Assembly: GCA_016708785.1 (NCBI GenBank)
Contig: JADJFC010000002.1
Coordinates: 62,001 to 126,000, forward strand
Length of the DNA stretch: 64,000 nt
Reading direction: 5' to 3'
From: Bacteroidota bacterium
GTDB lineage: Bacteria; Bacteroidota; Bacteroidia; AKYH767-A; 2013-40CM-41-45
Below the pieces are notes generated by a model. That model was not told the DNA's origin. It worked only from the letters and a program-made list of their open reading frames with translations, and ran no database searches. Shown here in pieces: positions 8,342 to 16,150 of this stretch (within the stretch, counting starts at the first letter, position 1; each line of letters opens with the position of its first letter). Made by a program: the position numbers and the translations under genes.

Positions 8342-9163
8342 ATGGCAGTAAAGAAACTTCGTCCGATTACTCCGAGTCAACGTCACACGATTGTTGATTC
8401 ATACGACGATATAACAGCATCACGTCCTGAAGAATCATTGGTCGTTCCGATCAAGAAATCGGGTGGCCGTAATGATGATGGAAAAATGACTATGCGCTAT
8501 GTAGGTGGTGGTCACAAAAGAATGTACCGTATCATTGACTTCAAACGTAACAAACACGGAATTGAAGGCATCGTTAAAACGGTAGAATACGATCCAAATC
8601 GTACAGCGCGTATCGCTCTTGTATATTACAAAGACGGTGAGAAACGTTACATCATTGCTCCAAACGGAATTAAAGTCGGACAAAAAATTATGTCAGGCGA
8701 AACAGCAACACCGGAAATCGGAAATGCTTTATTCCTAAAAGATATTCCACTGGGAACGTTGATCCACGCAATTGAATTGCGTCCGGGACAAGGTGCAGAT
8801 ATCGCTCGTAGTGCGGGAACATATGCACAGCTTGCCGCTCGTGATGGAAAATATGCAATCATCAAATTGCCTTCAGGTGAAACTCGTATGATCCTTACTA
8901 CTTGTCTTGCGACAATTGGTACCGTATCAAATGGTGACCATATGCAAGAGCAATTAGGAAAAGCCGGTCGCTCACGTTGGGCTGGTCGTCGTCCAAGAGT
9001 TCGTGGTGTAGCCATGAACCCGGTAGATCACCCTATGGGTGGAGGTGAAGGTCGTGCAAGTGGAGGTCATCCACGTTCACGTAAAGGCTTACTTGCAAAA
9101 GGCTTCAAGACCCGCAAGAATAAGACTACAGATAAATATATTATTGAAAGACGTAAGAAATAA
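8342..9163 (+). CDS. rplB: 50S ribosomal protein L2
   Basis: L2 is required for subunit association and supports peptidyl transferase. The 273 residues are full length. The conserved C-terminal segment with the functional His is present (VAMNPVDHPMGGGEGR), followed by the basic tail GHPRSRKG. Confidence 0.98.
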   Translation: MAVKKLRPITPSQRHTIVDSYDDITASRPEESLVVPIKKSGGRNDDGKMTMRYVGGGHKRMYRIIDFKRNKHGIEGIVKTVEYDPNRTARIALVYYKDGEKRYIIAPNGIKVGQKIMSGETATPEIGNALFLKDIPLGTLIHAIELRPGQGADIARSAGTYAQLAARDGKYAIIKLPSGETRMILTTCLATIGTVSNGDHMQEQLGKAGRSRWAGRRPRVRGVAMNPVDHPMGGGEGRASGGHPRSRKGLLAKGFKTRKNKTTDKYIIERRKK

Positions 9164-9169
9164 AAAACA

Positions 9170-9442
9170 ATGGCTCGTTCACTCAAAAAAGGTCCATACA
9201 TCGCTCACCACTTAGAGAAAAAAGTGGTAAAGATGAATGAGAGTAAAAAGAAAACTGTGATCAAAACATGGTCACGTGCTTCGATGATCTCTCCGGATTA
9301 CGTAGGTCACACTTTTGCTGTTCATAATGGCAATAAATTCATTCCGGTTTACGTAACCGAAAACATGGTAGGTCACAAGTTTGGTGAGTTCTCACCAACA
9401 CGTACATTCCGTGGTCACAGTGGTAACCGTAACGAAAAATAA
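9170..9442 (+). CDS. rpsS: 30S ribosomal protein S19
   Basis: S19 binds 16S rRNA in the head with S13. The 90-residue protein begins ARSLKKGPYI and ends in the conserved FGEFSPTRTFRGH segment. It starts six bases after rplB. Confidence 0.98.
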   Translation: MARSLKKGPYIAHHLEKKVVKMNESKKKTVIKTWSRASMISPDYVGHTFAVHNGNKFIPVYVTENMVGHKFGEFSPTRTFRGHSGNRNEK

Positions 9443-9460
9443 TAAACACTCAATTAAGTC

Positions 9461-9946
9461 ATGGGAGTTAGAAAAAGATTAGCTGCAGAAAAGCGCAAAG
9501 AAACCTTGAAGACAACAGCGATTGCGCGTAATGTGCAGGCGCCAACTTCACCACGTAAAGCACGTGTTGTATCGGATCTTATCCGTGGAGTTGAAGTCAT
9601 GAAGGCTATGAACATACTTCACTACAATGCAAAAGCTCCGGCAAAACGTCTGGAAAAACTTTTACAGTCTGCTATTACAAACTGGGAGATCAAAAGTGGT
9701 GAGAAGATCGATGAAGGATCAGTATATGTGAAAACAATAGCTGTTGACAGCGGTCGTATGTTGAAACGTCTTCGTCCCGCACCGCAAGGTCGTGGAAACA
9801 GGATCCGTAAACGTTCAAATCACGTTACGATCATCCTAGACAATATGACGAATCGTAAACCTTCGAAGAAAGAAGTAGGAATTGCAAATCGTTTAGCAAA
9901 AACTACTGCAGCAAAAACGAAAGCTTCAGCAGCAGAAACCAAATAA
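9461..9946 (+). CDS. rplV: 50S ribosomal protein L22
   Basis: L22 contacts all 23S domains and, with L4, forms the tunnel constriction. The core is typical (TSPRKARVVSDLIRG, then RPAPQGRGNRIRKRSNH beta-hairpin). At 161 residues it is about 50 longer than the E. coli protein because of a C-terminal Lys/Ala/Thr-rich tail (AKTTAAKTKASAAETK). Confidence 0.96.
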   Translation: MGVRKRLAAEKRKETLKTTAIARNVQAPTSPRKARVVSDLIRGVEVMKAMNILHYNAKAPAKRLEKLLQSAITNWEIKSGEKIDEGSVYVKTIAVDSGRMLKRLRPAPQGRGNRIRKRSNHVTIILDNMTNRKPSKKEVGIANRLAKTTAAKTKASAAETK

Positions 9947-9968
9947 TCACTACCAAAACAAAAAATTA

Positions 9969-9984
9969 ATCCGCCGCGGCGGAT
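9969..9984. repeat. Perfect GC-rich 16-bp palindrome before rpsC
   Basis: ATCCGCCGCGGCGGAT is self-complementary and stands out as a GC-only core in an otherwise A-rich 53-base gap between rplV and rpsC. It lies 16 bases before the rpsC start. It may be a protein-binding site, a small hairpin affecting rpsC translation, or a mobile repeat; the sequence does not decide. Confidence 0.6.
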
Positions 9985-9999
9985 CAAGATAAAAAAACG

Positions 10000-10854
10000 A
10001 TGGGACAAAAAGCGAACGCGATAGGCAATAGACTTGGAATCATCAGAGGATGGGACTCCAACTGGTACGGTGGAAAAAACTACGCCGATAAACTGGTAGA
10101 GGACGAAAAGATCCGTAAATACTTAATGGCACGTCTTGCAAAAGGCGGCGTTTCAAAAATTGTTATTGAGCGTACATTAAAACTGATTACTGTGACAGTT
10201 CACACTGCACGTCCGGGTATTGTTATCGGAAAAGGTGGTCAGGAAGTTGACAGATTGAAAGAAGAGATCAAGAAGCTTACTAAGAAAGATGTTCAGATCA
10301 ACATTTTCGAGATCAAACGTCCTGAAACAGATGCTCAACTTGTAGGCGATAGTATCGCTCGTCAGATTGAAGCTCGTATCTCTTTCCGTCGTGCAGCAAA
10401 AATGTCAATCGCATCTACAATGCGTATGGGAGCTGAAGGTATTCGTATCATGGTCTCAGGTCGTTTAGGTGGTGCAGAGATGGCACGTACAGAGCAATAC
10501 AAAGAAGGAAGAGTTCCATTACATACATTCCGTGCCGATATCGATTTCTCGATCTCTGAAGCACAAACAAGTTACGGTAAGATCGGTATCAAAGTATGGA
10601 TCTGCAGAGGTGAAGTTTATGGAAAGAGAGATCTTTCTCCAAACGTAGGTTCGAACGCAACAAGTAGTGCAGGTTCAGGAAAAGGATTTGGTACACCATC
10701 GAGAGGTGGCGACAACAGAGGCGGAGATAGAGGTGGTCGTGGTGGTCGTGGTGGCCAAGGCGGCGGCGGAAATCGCGGCGGACAAGGTGGCGGTGGAAAT
10801 CGTGGTGGTCAAGGCGGTGGAAACCGTGGTGGTGGCCAGGGCGGAAGAAAATAA
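10000..10854 (+). CDS. rpsC: 30S ribosomal protein S3 with RGG-type tail
   Basis: S3 lies at the mRNA entry channel and has helicase activity with S4 and S5. The first ~210 residues are a normal S3 with a KH domain (IVIGKGGQEVDRLKEE) and the C-terminal domain (GRLGGAEMARTE, KVWICRGEVYG). From about residue 215 the protein continues for some 70 residues of almost pure Gly/Arg/Asn/Gln (RGGRGGRGGQGGGGNRGG), ending at 284. Such RGG tails bind RNA in other proteins, but the role here is unknown. The tail is encoded by imperfect tandem repeats that are much richer in G+C than the flanks. Confidence 0.97.
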   Translation: MGQKANAIGNRLGIIRGWDSNWYGGKNYADKLVEDEKIRKYLMARLAKGGVSKIVIERTLKLITVTVHTARPGIVIGKGGQEVDRLKEEIKKLTKKDVQINIFEIKRPETDAQLVGDSIARQIEARISFRRAAKMSIASTMRMGAEGIRIMVSGRLGGAEMARTEQYKEGRVPLHTFRADIDFSISEAQTSYGKIGIKVWICRGEVYGKRDLSPNVGSNATSSAGSGKGFGTPSRGGDNRGGDRGGRGGRGGQGGGGNRGGQGGGGNRGGQGGGNRGGGQGGRK

Positions 10855-10906
10855 GCCTAAAAGAAAATTTAATCTAAGAGTTAATCAGAAATAATTACTG
10901 TAGATC

Positions 10907-11332
10907 ATGTTACAGCCGAAGAAAACGAAGTTTAGAAAACAACATAAAATGGTTCCGAAAGGAAATGCAACCCGAGGTCACGAATTGGCTTTTGGTACAT
11001 TCGGAATAAAATCTCTTGAGACGGGTTGGTTACCTAGCAGACAGATCGAAGCAGCCCGTGTAGCGGTAACACGTTACATGAAACGTGAAGGTCAGATTTG
11101 GGTACGTATTTTCCCTGACAAGCCGATCACTCGTAAACCTGCAGAGGTACGTATGGGTAAAGGTAAAGGTGCTCCTGAATTCTGGGTAGCTGTTGTAAAA
11201 CCGGGAACTGTGATATTCGAAGCAGAAGGCGTTCCGGAAAACATAGCACGCGAAGCATTACGTCTTGCAGCACAGAAACTTTCAGTGAATACAAAATTTG
11301 TTATTCGACGTGATTACGCAGCAGCGCAATAA
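10907..11332 (+). CDS. rplP: 50S ribosomal protein L16
   Basis: L16 stabilises the A-site tRNA and the peptidyl transferase region. The 141-residue protein has the expected MLQPKKTKFRKQHK start, the RVFP-like IWVRIFPDKP segment and the conserved EVRMGKGKGAPEFWVA motif. Confidence 0.98.
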   Translation: MLQPKKTKFRKQHKMVPKGNATRGHELAFGTFGIKSLETGWLPSRQIEAARVAVTRYMKREGQIWVRIFPDKPITRKPAEVRMGKGKGAPEFWVAVVKPGTVIFEAEGVPENIAREALRLAAQKLSVNTKFVIRRDYAAAQ

Positions 11333-11369
11333 TCACAACTGATTCGAAAAAAGAAAACAACTGATAGCA

Positions 11370-11570
11370 ATGAAAATAGAAGATATCAAAGAATTAACAA
11401 CAGATGAACTTCGCTTACGTCTTGAAGAAGAAAAAGCAATCTATCTGAAAATGAAAATGAATCATGCGGTTTCTCCAATTGAGAACCCAATGAAGATTCG
11501 TGCAACACGTCGCGGAATAGCGATGATTCATACAGAATTAACGAGTCGTCAAAAAACCGATTCAAACTAA
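11370..11570 (+). CDS. rpmC: 50S ribosomal protein L29
   Basis: L29 is a small helical hairpin protein near the tunnel exit. The 66 residues include the family pattern IKELTTDELRLRLEEE and the C-terminal IRATRRGIAMIHTEL helix. It lies between rplP and rpsQ as usual. Confidence 0.96.
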   Translation: MKIEDIKELTTDELRLRLEEEKAIYLKMKMNHAVSPIENPMKIRATRRGIAMIHTELTSRQKTDSN

Positions 11571-11591
11571 TATTAAGCGGTAATCAGACCA

Positions 11592-11864
11592 ATGGAAAAT
11601 ACTTCAACAGAAAAACGCAGTTTACGTAAAGAACGTATCGGTGTTGTTGTCAGCAACAAGATGAACAAAAGTATCGTCGTAGCTGTCGAACGTAAAGTGA
11701 AACACGAGAAATACGGAAAGTTCATCAAATTGACGACCAAATTCATGGCGCATGATGAAAAGAACGAAACAGGAATCGGTGATCTTGTTCTGATCGCAGA
11801 AACTCGTCCTCTCAGTAAATCAAAAAACTGGAGATTGAAACAGATTTTAGAAAAAGCAAAATAA
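11592..11864 (+). CDS. rpsQ: 30S ribosomal protein S17
   Basis: S17 is an OB-fold protein that organises the 16S 5' domain. The 90 residues contain the conserved RKERIGVVVSNKMNKSIVV strand pair and the ETRPLSKSKNWRL C-terminus. Confidence 0.97.
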   Translation: MENTSTEKRSLRKERIGVVVSNKMNKSIVVAVERKVKHEKYGKFIKLTTKFMAHDEKNETGIGDLVLIAETRPLSKSKNWRLKQILEKAK

Positions 11865-11920
11865 TTTACCGATTACTCTCAAAAGTAATCACATCGATAA
11901 ACGAATAACAACTGATATAG

Positions 11921-12289
11921 ATGATACAGCAAGAATCCAGATGCGTAGTAGCAGACAACAGCGGAGCCAAAGAAGTTCTTTGTATCCGGGTGTTGGGTGG
12001 TACGAAAAAGAAATACGCCAGCTTAGGTGATAAAGTAGTAGTAACCGTTAAGCATGCACTTCCTTCAGGAAACGTAAAAAAAGGTACGGTATCAAAAGCG
12101 GTAGTAGTACGTACGAAAAAAGAAGTAAAACGTAACGACGGTTCTTACATCCGTTTCGACGACAACGCAGTAGTGCTTCTTACAGCGACAGACGAATTAC
12201 GTGGTACACGTATCTTCGGACCGGTAGCACGTGAACTTCGTGAGAAGCAATTCATGAAAATAGTTTCATTAGCACCAGAAGTACTTTAA
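11921..12289 (+). CDS. rplN: 50S ribosomal protein L14
   Basis: L14 forms an intersubunit bridge with L19 and is the target of RsfS in other bacteria. The 122 residues are of canonical length, starting MIQQESRCVVADNSGAKE and containing RRNDGSYI-like RNDGSYIRFDDNAVV and GTRIFGPVARELR. Confidence 0.98.
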   Translation: MIQQESRCVVADNSGAKEVLCIRVLGGTKKKYASLGDKVVVTVKHALPSGNVKKGTVSKAVVVRTKKEVKRNDGSYIRFDDNAVVLLTATDELRGTRIFGPVARELREKQFMKIVSLAPEVL

Positions 12290-12315
12290 TAGTTAACGAT
12301 TAATAGTTCCTTACA

Positions 12316-12651
12316 ATGGAAAGAAAATATAATAAACAACCCAAACTCAACCTACGCAAAGGGGATATCGTAAAAGTTATCGCCGGTGATTCGAAAGGTT
12401 CTCAAGGAAGAATCCTTGAAGTGATCTCTCAGGATCGTAAAGTCCTGGTTGAAGGGGTCAATCTGGTTAGTAAGCATACTAAACCAAACGCAAAAAACAC
12501 TCAAGGTGGTATCGTGAAAAAAGAAGCTCCTATTCACATGTCAAATGTGATGCTAATTGATGGCAAAGGAAAAACTACTCGCGTAGCTTACAAAGAAGTG
12601 GAAGGCAAATTAGTTCGTTATTCTAAAAAGTCTGAGGAGGTAATCAAATAA
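12316..12651 (+). CDS. rplX: 50S ribosomal protein L24
   Basis: L24 initiates large-subunit assembly. The KOW motif is visible near the N-terminus (LRKGDIVKVIAGDSKGSQG), followed by KHTKPNAKNTQGG. The 111-residue gene shares one base with rplE (TAATG), so the two are probably translationally coupled. Confidence 0.97.
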   Translation: MERKYNKQPKLNLRKGDIVKVIAGDSKGSQGRILEVISQDRKVLVEGVNLVSKHTKPNAKNTQGGIVKKEAPIHMSNVMLIDGKGKTTRVAYKEVEGKLVRYSKKSEEVIK

Positions 12652-13202
12652 TGGCATACGTTCCAAGATTAAAAGACAAGTATAAACAAGAAGTTGTACC
12701 TGCTCTTTCAAAAAAATTCAACTACAAAAGCTCAATGCAGGTTCCACGTCTTTTAAAGATCTGTGTGAATCAAGGTGTAGGTGATGCAGTAAGTGATAAG
12801 AAACTTATTGATTCAGCATTGCATGAGATGACTCAGATCGTAGGACAGAAACCTGTTCCGACGAAATCGAAGAAAGACATCTCGAACTTCAAGCTTCGTG
12901 TAAATGTTCCGATCGGAGTACGTGTTACTCTACGTGATGTGAACATGTACGAGTTCCTTGATCGTTTGATCTCTGTTTCTCTTCCTCGTATCCGTGACTT
13001 CCGTGGAATCAATCCGAAAGGTTTTGATGGCAGCGGTAACTACACACTAGGAGTTACTGAGCAGATCATCTTCCCTGAGATCGATATCGATAAAGTAAAT
13101 AAAGTAACCGGAATGGACATCACATTTGTTACGTCTGCAAAGACTGACGAAGAAGCGATGGAGCTCTTAAGAGAATTCGGTTTACCATTCAGAACAAATT
13201 AA
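12651..13202 (+). CDS. rplE: 50S ribosomal protein L5
   Basis: L5 binds 5S rRNA and contacts P-site tRNA. The 183-residue protein is complete, with the conserved KSKKDISNFKLR segment, the PRIRDFRGI motif and the C-terminal ELLREFGLPFR. Confidence 0.98.
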   Translation: MAYVPRLKDKYKQEVVPALSKKFNYKSSMQVPRLLKICVNQGVGDAVSDKKLIDSALHEMTQIVGQKPVPTKSKKDISNFKLRVNVPIGVRVTLRDVNMYEFLDRLISVSLPRIRDFRGINPKGFDGSGNYTLGVTEQIIFPEIDIDKVNKVTGMDITFVTSAKTDEEAMELLREFGLPFRTN

Positions 13203-13227
13203 TAATCCAGCTAAATAAAAAATACTC

Positions 13228-13497
13228 ATGGCAAAAGAATCAATGAAGGCAAGAGAAGTGAAACGTGCTCGTATGAATGCTCGTTATGCTGAAAAGCGCG
13301 CTACACTTAAAGCTGCCGGTGATTATGAAGCACTTGACAAACTTCCAAAAAATTCTTCACCTGTACGTATGCACAATCGTTGCAAATTAACAGGAAGACC
13401 ACGCGGTTACATGCGTACGTTCGGGATATCACGTAACGTGTTCCGTTTAATGGCTCTGAATGGAAAAATTCCGGGAGTTACAAAAGCTAGTTGGTAA
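13228..13497 (+). CDS. rpsN: 30S ribosomal protein S14, zinc-independent form
   Basis: S14 is a late-assembling head protein. At 89 residues it is the long C-minus form: the CxxC...CxxC zinc motif of the short form is absent, and the region reads SSPVRMHNRCKLTGRPRGY. The C-terminus KIPGVTKASW is typical. Confidence 0.98.
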   Translation: MAKESMKAREVKRARMNARYAEKRATLKAAGDYEALDKLPKNSSPVRMHNRCKLTGRPRGYMRTFGISRNVFRLMALNGKIPGVTKASW

Positions 13498-13535
13498 TAA
13501 ATAATTAAAACAAGGACAAGTTTAAAAATAGTACA

Positions 13536-13931
13536 ATGACAGATCCTATTGCAGACTTCATTACAAGAATTCGAAATGCCGTGAGAGCAAATCACCGCAT
13601 CGTGCAGATACCTGCCTCGAATTTAAAGAAGGAAATGACAAAAATCCTTAAAGAAAAAGGATACATCCTCGACTATAAATTCGAAGAGGACACTAAACAA
13701 GGCCTTATAAAAATCGCTTTGAAATATCATCCGGTTACGAAAGTTCCTGCGATCCGTAATTTAACACGTATCAGCAAACCCGGACTTCGTAAATACGCAG
13801 GCGTAGAAGCTATGCCGCGTGTAATCAACGGTCTTGGTATTGCCATTCTATCAACTTCAAAAGGTGTAATGACCGATAAAGAAGCGAAGACTGAAAAAGT
13901 AGGTGGAGAAGTACTTTGTTATGTTTATTAA
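13536..13931 (+). CDS. rpsH: 30S ribosomal protein S8
   Basis: S8 binds the 16S central domain and, in E. coli, represses the spc operon. The 131 residues start MTDPIADFITRIRNA and end with the conserved GILSTS-type segment (GIAILSTSKGVMTDKEA) and the GGEVLCYVY terminus. Confidence 0.98.
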   Translation: MTDPIADFITRIRNAVRANHRIVQIPASNLKKEMTKILKEKGYILDYKFEEDTKQGLIKIALKYHPVTKVPAIRNLTRISKPGLRKYAGVEAMPRVINGLGIAILSTSKGVMTDKEAKTEKVGGEVLCYVY

Positions 13932-13950
13932 TATTTAAAAAAGAAAACAG

Positions 13951-14505
13951 ATGTCACGTATTGGAAAATTACCAATAACGATTCCGGCAAAAGTCGAGGT
14001 CAAAGTAAGCGGGAATACCGTACATGTTAAGGGCGCCAAAGGCGAACTTAAACAGAAGCTTGTTAGTGGCGTATCTATCGCTATCGATGGAGATACCCTG
14101 ACTGTGAATCGTGATTCAGAAGCAAAACAACATCGTGCTATGCATGGTCTGTATCGTTCATTGATCAATAACATGATCGTTGGTGTTTCAGAAGGCTTCA
14201 CTAAACAACAGGAATTAGTTGGTGTAGGTTACAAAGCTACTAACCAGGGTCAGCTACTTGATCTTGTACTTGGTTACTCTCACCATTTCATATTCGAAAT
14301 TCCCGCTGAAGTAAAAGTTACTACTAAGCAAGAAAAGGGACAAAACCCAACTGTGATTTTAGAAAGCGCAGATAAACAATTACTAGGTGCAGTCGCTGCA
14401 AAGATCCGCTCATTGCGTGTTCCTGAGCCTTACAAAGGAAAAGGTATTAAATTCACTGGTGAAGTTCTGAGAAGAAAAGCCGGTAAGTCAGCCGCTAAAA
14501 AATAA
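13951..14505 (+). CDS. rplF: 50S ribosomal protein L6
   Basis: L6 lies near the factor-binding site of the large subunit. Its two duplicated domains are visible in the 184-residue protein, beginning MSRIGKLPITIPAKVEV, with VGVGYKA in the second domain and the C-terminal EPYKGKGIKF motif. Confidence 0.98.
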   Translation: MSRIGKLPITIPAKVEVKVSGNTVHVKGAKGELKQKLVSGVSIAIDGDTLTVNRDSEAKQHRAMHGLYRSLINNMIVGVSEGFTKQQELVGVGYKATNQGQLLDLVLGYSHHFIFEIPAEVKVTTKQEKGQNPTVILESADKQLLGAVAAKIRSLRVPEPYKGKGIKFTGEVLRRKAGKSAAKK

Positions 14506-14513
14506 TTGAGATC

Positions 14514-14864
14514 ATGTTAAGAAAACAGCTCCGCAGAAATAGTATTCGTACACGTATTCGTCGTACGATCAAAGGAACAGCACAACGTCCGCGTTTATCT
14601 GTCTTCCGTAGCAATAAACAAATTTACGCTCAGCTTATCGATGATATAGCAGGAGTAACATTAGTTGCCGCTTCTTCAAGTGCAAAAGAATTTTCTGCAA
14701 AAGGAAATAAAGTTGATGTCGCAAAAGAAGTAGGTAAGATGATCGCAGGAAAAGCGCAGCAAAGCGGAATCAGTGCTGTTGTGTTTGACCGTGGAGGTTA
14801 CCTTTATCATGGCCGTATCAAGGCTCTTGCAGAAGGTGCACGCGAAGCAGGTCTTCAATTTTAA
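14514..14864 (+). CDS. rplR: 50S ribosomal protein L18
   Basis: L18 binds 5S rRNA together with L5. The 116 residues contain the basic N-terminus, the RLSVFRSNKQIYAQ strand, and the C-terminal VVFDRGGYLYHGRIKALA motif. It starts 8 bases after rplF. Confidence 0.98.
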   Translation: MLRKQLRRNSIRTRIRRTIKGTAQRPRLSVFRSNKQIYAQLIDDIAGVTLVAASSSAKEFSAKGNKVDVAKEVGKMIAGKAQQSGISAVVFDRGGYLYHGRIKALAEGAREAGLQF

Positions 14865-14896
14865 TTATCATTCATTTTTGATTGAATAAAAGTACT

Positions 14897-15415
14897 ATGT
14901 CAGCAACAAACGTAAAGAGAGTTAAGTCAAGTGAGATCGAATTGAAAGATCGTCTCGTAACTGTAAACCGTGTTACTAAAGTAACAAAAGGTGGTCGTGC
15001 TTTCACCTTCGCAGCAATCATCGTAGTCGGTGATGAAGCAGGAGTTGTAGGTCACGGACTTGGAAAAGCAAAAGAGGTAACCGATGCAGTGCAGAAGGGT
15101 ATCGACGATGCGAAAAAGAATCTGGTAAAAGTTCCGATCATGAAAGGAACAGTTCCTCACGAATCATACGGTAAATACGGTGGTGCACTTGTATTCCTTA
15201 AGCCTGCCGCTCCGGGAACTGGAGTAATCGCAGGTGGTGCGATGCGTGCTGTACTTGAGAGTGTTGGTATCCATGATGTGTTGGCAAAATCAAAAGGAAG
15301 CTCTAATCCGCATAACGTGGTTAAAGCAACGATCGATGCTTTGTCGAACATGCGTGACCCGGCTACGATCGCTCAACACCGCGGAATTAAAATGACGAAA
15401 GTATTTAACGGCTAA
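14897..15415 (+). CDS. rpsE: 30S ribosomal protein S5
   Basis: S5 lines the mRNA entry tunnel and affects fidelity. The 172-residue protein has the N-terminal double-stranded RNA-binding fold (LKDRLVTVNRVTKVTKGG, then VVGDEAGVVGHGLGKA) and the C-terminal domain (VIAGGAMRAVLE). I start it at the ATG at 14897; an in-frame TTG five codons upstream is a less likely start. Confidence 0.97.
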   Translation: MSATNVKRVKSSEIELKDRLVTVNRVTKVTKGGRAFTFAAIIVVGDEAGVVGHGLGKAKEVTDAVQKGIDDAKKNLVKVPIMKGTVPHESYGKYGGALVFLKPAAPGTGVIAGGAMRAVLESVGIHDVLAKSKGSSNPHNVVKATIDALSNMRDPATIAQHRGIKMTKVFNG

Positions 15416-15444
15416 TCGCCTTAATGATATAATAACCATAACCA

Positions 15445-15624
15445 ATGGCAAAAGTTAAGATCACACTCGTAAAGAGTGGCATTGACCGCAAAAGCAATCA
15501 GAAGAAAACGCTGCATGCTCTAGGTCTTAGAAAAATGCACAGAACCATAGAAGTTGAAAATACTGAGCAGATCAAAGGAATGATCAACGTAGTTAAACAT
15601 CTAGTAGAAGTAAAAGAAAGTTAA
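15445..15624 (+). CDS. rpmD: 50S ribosomal protein L30
   Basis: This short gene (59 residues) lies in the gap between rpsE and rplO. Translation gives MAKVKITLVKSGIDRK at the start, then LHALGLRKMHRTIEVEN and a C-terminal helix MINVVKHLVEV, which is the complete L30 ferredoxin-like fold. Position and sequence agree with the standard spc order. Confidence 0.96.
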   Translation: MAKVKITLVKSGIDRKSNQKKTLHALGLRKMHRTIEVENTEQIKGMINVVKHLVEVKES

Positions 15625-15665
15625 GCAATACATTAGCGATTGTTAATATTGACAAGACATTAATC

Positions 15666-16142
15666 ATGAATCTATCATCACTCAAACCTGCTAAAGGTTC
15701 AGTAAAAACAAATAAGAGACTCGGTCGTGGTACCGGTTCCGGTCGCGGTGGTACTTCCACTCGTGGTCACAAAGGTGCTCAGTCACGTTCAGGATACAGC
15801 GCAAAGCGTGGATTCGAAGGTGGACAGATGCCTTTGCAACGTCGTGTTCCTAAGTTCGGATTCAAAAATCCGTTCCGTAAAGAATTTCACGGAATCAACC
15901 TTGATACACTTCAGACTCTTTCTGAAACATTAAAAGTATCAACGATTGATGTTGAAATGTTAGTTAAAAATGGTCTTGCTTCTAAAAGCGATAAAGTGAA
16001 AATCCTTGGTCGTGGTGAAGTAAAATCTAAATTAGATGTGAAAGCACATGCTTTCTCAAAAACAGCTACTGAAGCTATTGCAGCTAAAGGTGGTTCTACA
16101 ACTACAATTGAAACAAAAGGCGGTTCTACAACTACCATCTAA
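15666..16142 (+). CDS. rplO: 50S ribosomal protein L15 with duplicated tail
   Basis: L15 is a late-assembly large-subunit protein. The Gly/Arg-rich N-terminal extension is typical (RLGRGTGSGRGGTSTRGHKG), followed by GGQMPLQRRVPKFGF. The C-terminus is unusual: after FSKTATEAIAAK the protein ends in two copies of KGGSTTTI separated by ET, from a tandem duplication at 16086-16139. Total length is 158 residues. Confidence 0.97.
   Translation: MNLSSLKPAKGSVKTNKRLGRGTGSGRGGTSTRGHKGAQSRSGYSAKRGFEGGQMPLQRRVPKFGFKNPFRKEFHGINLDTLQTLSETLKVSTIDVEMLVKNGLASKSDKVKILGRGEVKSKLDVKAHAFSKTATEAIAAKGGSTTTIETKGGSTTTI
16086..16139. repeat. 30-base-period duplication at the 3' end of rplO
   Basis: Two 24-base units (16086-16109 and 16116-16139) differ at three positions and encode KGGSTTTI twice. 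The first copy probably marks an ancestral end with a shorter tail. Confidence 0.75.
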
Positions 16143-16150
16143 ATTCAAGT

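Noticed and set aside
10667..10894. 75-codon Val/Ala-rich frame
   Set aside because: It is the alternate frame of the GGN repeats that encode the S3 tail.
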